Part shown: one piece after another, positions 13,827 through 19,280 of the stretch | How the letters are laid out: every line of letters starts with the position of its first letter | Numbering within the stretch: the first letter of the stretch is position 1 | Assembly (NCBI GenBank): GCA_030831375.1 | Contig: JAURLF010000229.1 | Span: 1 to 19,280 of the forward strand | Origin: Gaiellales bacterium | Lineage (GTDB): Bacteria > Actinomycetota > Thermoleophilia > Gaiellales > F1-60-MAGs149 | Direction of reading: 5' to 3' | Length of the DNA: 19,280 nt | Made by a program: the position numbers and the translations under genes | Notes under the pieces: model-generated | What the model was told of the DNA's origin: nothing | The model's input: the letters and a program-made list of their open reading frames with translations, nothing else | Database searches by the model: none

Positions 13827-15701
13827 CCCGCTCGCCGATCTCGTCGCCGCGTCCTCGGCCTCCTCCCACTCGCGCATCAGGGCGCGCAGCTCCTCCTGGC
13901 GCTGGCTGTGCGCCCTCGCGGTCTGCGCGAACAGCTGGTGGTCGGCGCGCACGCTCGCGTCGGCGAGCTCGGCCTCGAGCTGGGCGATCACATCCTCCTT
14001 CGCGGACACCTCCGCGGCGAGCTGGCGGGCGCGCCGCATTTCCGGCGTCGTCTTCGGCGCGCGCCTCGGCTTCGGCGCCGCGGCCGCCCGCTTGACGGTC
14101 TTCTCGCGCACGCCGCCGTCGGTGGCGGCGAGGAAGTCCTCGTAGTCGCCGTTGCGGCGCACGAGCGTGCCGGACTCGATCGAGAGGGTCTCGTCGGCGA
14201 TCGCGTCGATCAGGGCGCGGTCGTGGGAGACGAGCAGGATCGCGCCCTCGTACGCGTCGAGCGCGGCCTCGAGGGCCTCGCAGGCCTCGACGTCGAGATG
14301 GTTGGTCGGCTCGTCGAGGACGAGCACGTTGGCTCCGGACGCCACCAGCTTCGCGAGCAGCAGGCGCTTGCGCTCGCCGCCGGACAGCACCTCGACCTTC
14401 TTCTCGACCTCGCTGCCGGGGAACAGGAAGCGCCCGAGCAGCGTGCGGCAGTCCGTGGTGCCGAGGTCGGTGCCGGCCGACATCGCCTCGAGCACGGTGG
14501 CGCGGGCCGGCAGGTCGTCGGCGTGCTGTGAGAAGTACGCGACTTCGACGTTGTGGCCCAGCTTGACGGAGCCAGCGGCGGGCGCACGCTCGCCGACGAG
14601 CGTCTCGACGAGCGTCGTCTTGCCGGAGCCGTTCGGGCCGATCACGGCCATCGCGCGGCCGCGCTCGAGCACGAACGAGCCGTCCTCGAAGAGGACGCGG
14701 TCGCCGGCCGTCAGGGTCAGGTCGCGGGCCTCGACGACGTCGCGGCTCGGCTTCGGCGTCTTCGGGAAGCCGAAGGCGAGCCGCACCTCCTTCGCGGGCC
14801 GCTCGAGCCGCTCGATCCTGTCGAGCCGCTTGCCGAGCGATTTCGCCTGCCGCGCCCGGGTGCCGGCGCCGAAGCGCGCGATGAAGCGCTCGAGGCGCTG
14901 GATCTCCTCCTGCTGGCGCTCGAACGCCTCCGCGGCCTGCGTCTCCTCGAGGATGCGCTCCTTGCGGTAGGCGCTGTAGCGCATGTTGTAGACCTTCGGC
15001 CGTCCCCGGCCGAGCTCGACGACGCCGGTCGCGACGGCCTCGAGGAACCAGCGGTCGTGCGAGACGACGAGGACGGCGCCCTTGAAGTCGGCGAGCTCCG
15101 ACTCGAGCCAGTCGAGGTTCTTCAGGTCGAGGTGGTTCGTCGGCTCGTCGAGCAGGAGCAGGTCCGGGTTCGCCGACAGCGTGCGCGCGAGCGCCGCGCG
15201 GGTCAGCTCGCCGCCGGAGAAGGTCGACAGCTCGCGGCCCATGTCGGCATCCTCGAAGCCGAGTCCGCGCAGGACCGACTCGACGTGGACGCGCCACGTG
15301 TACCCGCCGACCTGGTCGAACTCGGCCTGCGCCGCCGCGTACGCGTGCAGCGTGGCGTCGCCGTGGTCGCCCGCGGCCATCGCCTGCTCGAGCTCGGCGA
15401 GCCGCCGCTCGATCGCCTCGACGTCGCCGAGCAGCTCGGCCACGTAGGCGCCGAGCGTGCGCCCGTCGGCGCGGGGCGGGCGCTGGTCGTGCAGGGCGAC
15501 GCGCCAGCCGCGTGGGAGGCCGACCTCACCCGCGTCCGGCGTCGTCTCGCCGGCGATGATCCTGAGCAGTGTCGTCTTGCCGACCCCGTTGCGGCCGACG
15601 ACGCAGAGCCGCTGCCCGGCGGACACGCGCAGCGACACGTCGTCGAGGAGGACGCGGTCCCCGTACGCCTTCGTCACGCCCGCGAGGTGCATCGTCGCCA
15701 T
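13824..15701 (-). CDS. ABC-F family ATPase (ribosome-associated)
   Basis: This 625-residue protein has two ABC ATPase domains and no membrane segment, so it acts on the ribosome, not as a transporter. Domain 1 has Walker A GRNGVGKT (36-43), signature TFSGGE (160-165) and LLLLDEPTNHLD (181-192). Domain 2 has GPNGSGKT (355-362), LSGGE (439-443) and VLVLDEPTNHLD (459-470). The P-site-interacting linker between them is charged and helical (about 235-310). A long coiled-coil C-terminus (about 555-615) follows. EttA-type translation factors, Uup and antibiotic-resistance ABC-F proteins share this plan; the C-terminal coiled coil favours a Uup/YfmR-like member. ATG 15701 is preceded by TAGGAT with a 6-nt spacer; a second ATG lies three codons in. 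Confidence 0.95.
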   Translation of the reverse strand: MATMHLAGVTKAYGDRVLLDDVSLRVSAGQRLCVVGRNGVGKTTLLRIIAGETTPDAGEVGLPRGWRVALHDQRPPRADGRTLGAYVAELLGDVEAIERRLAELEQAMAAGDHGDATLHAYAAAQAEFDQVGGYTWRVHVESVLRGLGFEDADMGRELSTFSGGELTRAALARTLSANPDLLLLDEPTNHLDLKNLDWLESELADFKGAVLVVSHDRWFLEAVATGVVELGRGRPKVYNMRYSAYRKERILEETQAAEAFERQQEEIQRLERFIARFGAGTRARQAKSLGKRLDRIERLERPAKEVRLAFGFPKTPKPSRDVVEARDLTLTAGDRVLFEDGSFVLERGRAMAVIGPNGSGKTTLVETLVGERAPAAGSVKLGHNVEVAYFSQHADDLPARATVLEAMSAGTDLGTTDCRTLLGRFLFPGSEVEKKVEVLSGGERKRLLLAKLVASGANVLVLDEPTNHLDVEACEALEAALDAYEGAILLVSHDRALIDAIADETLSIESGTLVRRNGDYEDFLAATDGGVREKTVKRAAAAPKPRRAPKTTPEMRRARQLAAEVSAKEDVIAQLEAELADASVRADHQLFAQTARAHSQRQEELRALMREWEEAEDAATRSASG

Positions 15702-15707
15702 CCCGGC

Positions 15708-15713
15708 ATCCTA
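15708..15713 (-). promoter_or_regulatory. Candidate -10 (TAGGAT) for the ABC-F gene
   Basis: TAGGAT ends 6 nt before ATG 15701. Its last two bases on the plus strand (TA, 15712-15713) are also the first two of the opposite -10 TACGAT, so the two divergent promoters overlap. AGGA could alternatively be a ribosome site. Confidence 0.45.
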
Positions 15714-15717
15714 CGAT
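15712..15717 (+). promoter_or_regulatory. Candidate -10 (TACGAT) for the DUF6058-like operon
   Basis: TACGAT ends 6 nt before GTG 15724, the start of the first plus-strand gene here. No Shine-Dalgarno is convincing, which supports a leaderless message. It overlaps the minus-strand TAGGAT. Confidence 0.45.
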
Positions 15718-15723
15718 CAGGCC

Positions 15724-16335
15724 GTGGACGGGCACGCCGACGACGACGCGTGGATCCGCGCGCGCTACCCGACGCTCGACGAGCTGTGCGCGGCGCGCGA
15801 CGACGACGCGGCGACGTGGCGGGCGGAGATCGACGCCGGGCGGATGCCCGGGCCGAGCTACGAGCTGGACGGGGCGGGGCGCTTCCCGCCGGCGTACTTC
15901 GGCCTCGTCGACGAGGCCGGCTCGGTGGCGGCGCTGCGCGGGCACTTCGAGGGGCGCTTCGCCATCTCGAGCGACGAGACGGGCGCCCTCGCCGGTCCCG
16001 ACGAGCTCGACGAGGCCTGGGCCGAGTACCTGTCGGGGGCCTGGGGGCGGCTGCTGTTCGACCCGACGCCGGAGAGCGCCGTCCAGGCGAACCGCCTGGC
16101 CGGGTCGATCGCCGAGCTGCTCGACCGGCCGGCCCCCGACGACCCCGCCTGGCGGCGCCGGCTCGGGGCGCGGACGGACGCGCTGGCGGCGCTGCTGCGG
16201 GAAGGATGCGGGCGCGATCGGGCGAACGGGGAGCCGCATCCCTGGGACCTCTGGGTGGCCGCGCCGCGCCGCGACTACGCTGACGTCCTCGCGGACCCCG
16301 ACGCGCCGCCCGGCGCAGGAGAACCGGACGCATGA
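15724..16335 (+). CDS. DUF6058-like hypothetical protein
   Basis: This 203-residue soluble protein looks to me like the DUF6058 family (named as natural-product biosynthesis associated, function unproved), recognised by IRARYPTLDELCAARDDD near the N-terminus, GRMPGPSYELDG, PPAYFGLVDEAG, DELDEAWAEYLSGAWGRLLFDPTPES and WDLWVAAPRRDY near the end. That call is from memory of family wording and should be confirmed by a profile search. No catalytic motif or membrane helix is visible; Trp and acidic residues are frequent. Start GTG 15724 has TACGAT 6 nt before it. The stop shares ATGA with the start of the DUF2269-like gene, so the two are coupled. Confidence 0.7.
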   Translation: MDGHADDDAWIRARYPTLDELCAARDDDAATWRAEIDAGRMPGPSYELDGAGRFPPAYFGLVDEAGSVAALRGHFEGRFAISSDETGALAGPDELDEAWAEYLSGAWGRLLFDPTPESAVQANRLAGSIAELLDRPAPDDPAWRRRLGARTDALAALLREGCGRDRANGEPHPWDLWVAAPRRDYADVLADPDAPPGAGEPDA

Positions 16336-16772
16336 GCTACGACACCCTCGCCCTGATCCACTCGATCGCCGCCTACGTCTGGTTCGGCGCCCTCTTCGGC
16401 TCGCTCGTCTTCGCCACGCTCGCGTCGCGCCGCAGCCCGGAGGGGATCCTCGTCGGCGCCTTCGCGATGCTGCGCTTCTCGACCCGGGTCGGCCTGCCCG
16501 CCGCGATCATCCTGATGATCGCCGGCATCTGGATGATGAGCGAGGGCGGCCTCAACTGGGGCGCCACCTGGATCTCGATCGGCTTCCTGATGTGGATCCT
16601 CGCGGCCGTCGGCGGCAGCGGCCTGATGCACCCGACGGCGCGCAAGCTGCGCAACGCCACGATCGGCTCGCCCGAGGCGGCGGCGTACGCGAAGCGCATC
16701 GTCTGGATCGGCGCCGCGCAGATCCTCCTGATCGCCATCGCGATCTGGGCGATGAGCTCGCAGCCCGGGTAG
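16332..16772 (+). CDS. DUF2269-like four-helix membrane protein
   Basis: This 146-residue protein has four hydrophobic helices (about 8-31, 52-70, 76-98 and 121-142), with small loops. The His10 in the first helix, the Arg/Phe-rich loop (RFSTRVGLP) before helix 2 and the GSGLMHPTARKL stretch fit DUF2269/CopD-related small integral membrane proteins, whose role is unknown. It overlaps the DUF6058-like gene by 4 nt (ATGA) and has an AGGAG ribosome site 10 nt upstream of ATG 16332. The MFS gene follows after 5 nt. Confidence 0.75.
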   Translation: MSYDTLALIHSIAAYVWFGALFGSLVFATLASRRSPEGILVGAFAMLRFSTRVGLPAAIILMIAGIWMMSEGGLNWGATWISIGFLMWILAAVGGSGLMHPTARKLRNATIGSPEAAAYAKRIVWIGAAQILLIAIAIWAMSSQPG

Positions 16773-16777
16773 CGGCG

Positions 16778-17983
16778 CTGCGCTCCGACCCGCTCCTGCG
16801 CGACCGCGACGGGCGGCTCCTGCTCGGGGCGCAGGCCCTCGACGTGATCGGGGCGGGCGTGTCCATGATCGCGCTGCCGTGGCTCGTCCTCGACGGCGGC
16901 GGCAGCGCCTCGTCGGCCGCGCTCGTGTTCGCGTTGTCGGTCGCGCCCTACGTCGCCTTCGGCCTCGTCGCGGGCGTCGTCGGCGATCGCCACAACCGCC
17001 GCCGCATCATGTGGGTCGCGCACCTCGTGCAGGTCCTCGCCGCGCTCGTGATCCCGGCCTGGGTGCTGGTCGGCCACCCGCCGCTCGGCGTCGTCCTCGC
17101 CGCCGCGATCGCGATCGGCACGGCGCGCGTGTTCGTCGACGCGGCCGTGTTCGGGGCGATCGCCGCGCTGATCGGCCGTGAGCGCTTCACCGAGGGGCAG
17201 GCCACCCTGTCGGCGGCGTGGGCGATCGGCTACTTCGTCGGGCCGGCCCTCGGCGGCGCCCTGATCGCCGCGATCGGGCCCGGGCTGACCCTCGTCGCGG
17301 AGGCGGTCATGTTCGCCTGCGCGATGGGGATGATCCTCGCCGTCCGGCGGCCGCTCGACGCGGAGGACCGCGGCCCGCCGGAGCCGGCGCTGGCGATGGC
17401 CCGCGAGGGACTCGCGGTGATCTGGCGGACGCCGCGCGTGCGCGCCTACACGTGGCTGAGCATCGGCTGGAACCTCGCCGCCGCGTCATCGGCGGCGCTC
17501 GTCGTCCCGCTCCTGCGCGAATCGCTCGACCTGTCGTCGGTGCAGGCCGGGATCGTGCTCGCGATCGGCAGCTTCGTGGCGATCGGGGTGCCGAGCCTGC
17601 TCGGCTGGGCCGTGCCGCGGCACGGACCGGGCCGGGTGGCTGCCGCGATGACGGGCACGAGCGCGGTCGCCATCCTCGGCACGGGCCTCGCGCCCGGGTT
17701 CGCGACGGTGACCGTGGCGAACGGAGCCCGCTCCCTCGCCGACTACGCGCTCCTGTCGACGATCATCGGCGAGCGCCAGCGCGGCGTGCCCGACCGCCTG
17801 CAGGCCCGGGTCGGCATCACCGGTCGCATGATCGCCGTCGCGGCGATCGCCAGCGGGGGCCTGATCGGCGCGGCCCTCGCGGGCCCGCTCGGCGTGCGCG
17901 GCGTGTTCGTGGCGTCGGGGGTCGGCGTCGCGGTCGCGTTCGCGCTCACGATCCCCGGCGTCCTGCGCGTCGGGCGCGGCTAG
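16778..17983 (+). CDS. Major facilitator superfamily transporter, likely CTG start
   Basis: This is a 12-helix-type MFS protein of about 401 residues. The first helix runs through LLLGAQALDVIGAGVSMIALPWLVL (15-39), the motif A-like loop is GVVGDRHNRRR (66-76), and a cytoplasmic hinge (RRPLDAEDRGPPEPALAMAREG) divides the halves. MFS carriers move small molecules by proton coupling or exchange; this one resembles drug-efflux or macrolide-type exporters (PWLVLD motif), but substrate is unknown. There is no ATG, GTG or TTG between the upstream stop codon and helix 1; the first GTG (16844) would cut helix 1, and CTG 16778 lies 5 nt after the preceding stop. I place the start there with modest confidence. 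The stop TAG overlaps the CobA-HemD stop. Confidence 0.88.
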   Translation: MRSDPLLRDRDGRLLLGAQALDVIGAGVSMIALPWLVLDGGGSASSAALVFALSVAPYVAFGLVAGVVGDRHNRRRIMWVAHLVQVLAALVIPAWVLVGHPPLGVVLAAAIAIGTARVFVDAAVFGAIAALIGRERFTEGQATLSAAWAIGYFVGPALGGALIAAIGPGLTLVAEAVMFACAMGMILAVRRPLDAEDRGPPEPALAMAREGLAVIWRTPRVRAYTWLSIGWNLAAASSAALVVPLLRESLDLSSVQAGIVLAIGSFVAIGVPSLLGWAVPRHGPGRVAAAMTGTSAVAILGTGLAPGFATVTVANGARSLADYALLSTIIGERQRGVPDRLQARVGITGRMIAVAAIASGGLIGAALAGPLGVRGVFVASGVGVAVAFALTIPGVLRVGRG

Positions 17984-17986
17984 CCG
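17977..17986. other. 10-nt palindrome holding two overlapping stop codons
   Basis: CGGCTAGCCG is a perfect palindrome. The plus-strand stop is TAG 17981-17983 and the minus-strand stop is TAG 17982-17980, so the MFS and CobA-HemD genes overlap by 4 nt. No room exists for a separate terminator. Confidence 0.7.
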
Positions 17987-19280
17987 AGCAGCTCGAGGAG
18001 GGCGTCGACGAGGCCGTCCAGGTCGTGCTCGGCCGCCTCGAGGGCGACGGGGATGCCGAGCTCGCGCATCGCGGCGCTCGTGGCCGGCCCGATCGAGACG
18101 CCGCGGACGGCGTCGAGATCGCGGTCCGCGAAGGCGGCGGCGAAGGCGCGCGCGGTGGAGGCCGAGGTGAAGGCGACGGCGTCGGCGCCGAGCGCGGCGT
18201 CCGAGTCGGGCACGACCGCCGCGGTGCGGTAGAGGACGGCGATCTCGACCTCCGCACCGGCCTTCGCGAGGCCCTCGGGCAGGAGGTCGCGCGCCTCCTC
18301 GGCGCGCGCGATCAGGACGCGCCGGCCCGCGGCGTGCTCCGCGAGCAGGTCGAGCAGGCCCTCGGCCACTGCCCGCTCGGAGACGACGTCCGCGACGATG
18401 CCGACCTCGCGCAGGGCGGCCGCGGTGGCGGGGCCGATCGCGGCCACCTCGACGCCGGCGAGGGCGCGCGCGTCGCCGCCGATGCGCTCCAGGAGGAGGC
18501 GCGGTGCGTTCGGGCTGGTGATGACGACGACGTCGAACGCGGACGGGTCGATCGGGTCGCCCGCGACGGGCTCGGTCCGGATCAGGGGCGCGTTGACGAC
18601 GCGGGCGCCGAGGTCGGCGAGGCGGCGGGTGAGGCCTTCGGCCTGCGCGCGGGCGCGCGTGATCGCGACCGTGCGGCCTGCGAGCGGCAGCCGCTCCGCC
18701 CAGCCGATCGCGTCGCGCACCGAGACGACGTCGCCGACGACGGTGACGGCGGGCGAGCGCACGCCCGCGGCCTCCGCGTCCGCCGCGATCGTGGCCAGCG
18801 TGCCGGTGGTGACGCGCTGCGTCGGGAGCGTGCCGCGCTCGACGATGCCGACGGGCGTGCCGGGGTCGCGGCCGCCCGCGACGAGCGCCGCGGCGATCGC
18901 GCCGAGCCGGCCGACGCCCATCAGCAGGACGAGCGTGCCGCCCGCGCGGGCCAGGGCCGCCCAGTCCGTCTGCGTCTCCGTCTTCGCGGGGTCCTCGTGC
19001 CCGGTGACGATGGTGACGTGCGTGGCGAGGCCGCGGTGCGTGACCGGGATCCCGCCCGCCGACGGGGCCGCGATCGCGCTGGAGATGCCCGGCACGACCT
19101 CGTAGCCGACGCCGGCGGCGCGGAGCGCCTCCGCCTCCTCCGAGCCGCGCCCGAACACGAACGGGTCGCCGCCCTTCAGACGCAGCACGCGTTTACCCTG
19201 CCGCGCCAGGTCGATCAGCATCGCGCCGATTTCCTCCTGCGGCACGGTGTGGTTGTTCTTCAGCTTCCCCACGTAGATAC
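17980..19280 (-). CDS. cobA-hemD: Uroporphyrinogen-III C-methyltransferase/uroporphyrinogen-III synthase fusion, 5'-truncated
   Basis: The window holds the last 433 codons; the frame stays open through 19280, reading ..IYVGKLKNNHTVPQEE, so roughly 50 N-terminal residues are outside. The GTG at 19272 is an internal valine. The first domain is a SUMT methylase: LKGGDPFVFGRGSEE, VVPGISSAIAAPSAGGIPVTHRG, TGHEDP, VLLMGVGRL and GDVVSVRDAIGW. It adds two methyl groups from S-adenosylmethionine to uroporphyrinogen III, giving precorrin-2 for siroheme and cobalamin. The second domain, from RTVAITRARAQAEGL on, is HemD, which cyclises hydroxymethylbilane to uroporphyrinogen III; it carries VVITSPNAPRLLLER and two IGPAT-type motifs reflecting its two-lobe fold. 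Fusions of this kind are known in actinobacteria and firmicutes. It is convergent with the MFS gene and shares a 4-nt end overlap. Confidence 0.95.
   Translation of the reverse strand, partial: IYVGKLKNNHTVPQEEIGAMLIDLARQGKRVLRLKGGDPFVFGRGSEEAEALRAAGVGYEVVPGISSAIAAPSAGGIPVTHRGLATHVTIVTGHEDPAKTETQTDWAALARAGGTLVLLMGVGRLGAIAAALVAGGRDPGTPVGIVERGTLPTQRVTTGTLATIAADAEAAGVRSPAVTVVGDVVSVRDAIGWAERLPLAGRTVAITRARAQAEGLTRRLADLGARVVNAPLIRTEPVAGDPIDPSAFDVVVITSPNAPRLLLERIGGDARALAGVEVAAIGPATAAALREVGIVADVVSERAVAEGLLDLLAEHAAGRRVLIARAEEARDLLPEGLAKAGAEVEIAVLYRTAAVVPDSDAALGADAVAFTSASTARAFAAAFADRDLDAVRGVSIGPATSAAMRELGIPVALEAAEHDLDGLVDALLELLG

Noticed and set aside
15569..16777. Plus-strand frame extending the MFS protein upstream by about 400 residues
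   Set aside because: It overlaps the DUF6058- and DUF2269-like genes in another frame and is Arg/Pro-rich without domains; it is a high-GC shadow.
19270..19272. GTG as start of the CobA-HemD protein
   Set aside because: It codes the Val of the conserved YVGK segment and the frame stays open to the window end.
1..19280. CRISPR arrays, tRNA/rRNA genes, insertion sequences, phage attachment sites or replication origins
   Set aside because: No repeated spacer pattern, cloverleaf, transposase or terminal repeats were seen; GC-rich short repeats such as GCGCGC are background.

Overview
The window is very GC-rich (estimated by eye at over 70%), tightly packed and carries only protein genes. Leader-poor starts, a CobA-HemD fusion, holin-family small membrane proteins and the codon bias suggest an actinobacterium. 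A Thermoleophilia/Solirubrobacterales-type organism is my best guess, but that is inference; no rRNA or marker gene is present to settle it.

Layout. (1) 1-927, +: the C-terminal part of a FabF-type ketoacyl-ACP synthase, cut by the window edge. (2) 928-4331, -: a surface-polysaccharide operon read wzz-like chain-length protein -> UDP-glucuronate decarboxylase-like enzyme -> large polyprenyl-phosphate sugar-1-phosphate transferase. (3) 4414-5538, +: a GT-B glycosyltransferase, divergent from the operon, with an odd start. (4) 5559-6126, -: a Phd/RelE-type toxin-antitoxin pair. (5) 6199-11347, -: a second glycan operon read Wzy/O-antigen-ligase-like protein -> membrane GT2 -> small sugar transferase -> ATP-grasp ligase -> FabH-like ketoacyl synthase; the last four genes are linked by 4-nt stop/start overlaps. 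(6) 11389-12240, -: a CatE-like VOC protein. (7) 12318-13205, +: a secreted protein of unknown function. (8) 13206-15701, -: ABC-F ATPase, then a holin-family membrane protein and a one-helix small protein. (9) 15724-17983, +: DUF6058-like protein, DUF2269-like membrane protein and an MFS transporter. (10) 17980-19280, -: CobA-HemD fusion, 5' end outside the window.

The genes of blocks 2, 3 and 5 together could activate a sugar, load it on undecaprenyl phosphate, extend it, polymerise it and control chain length. A Wzx flippase is not visible here. The least expected part is the coupled sugar transferase/ATP-grasp/ketoacyl-synthase cassette, which hints at an acyl or amide decoration built on the lipid-linked sugar.

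At the scale of regulation, most non-overlapping genes have a TANNNT hexamer 6-8 nt before the start codon, as expected for leaderless transcripts. The ABC-F and DUF6058 genes appear to diverge from two overlapping -10 hexamers in a 22-nt gap. Two genes (glycosyltransferase at 4414, MFS at 16778) have no ATG, GTG or TTG where their domains begin. No tRNA, rRNA, CRISPR array, insertion sequence or origin was seen, and no gene-free stretch exceeds 100 nt.
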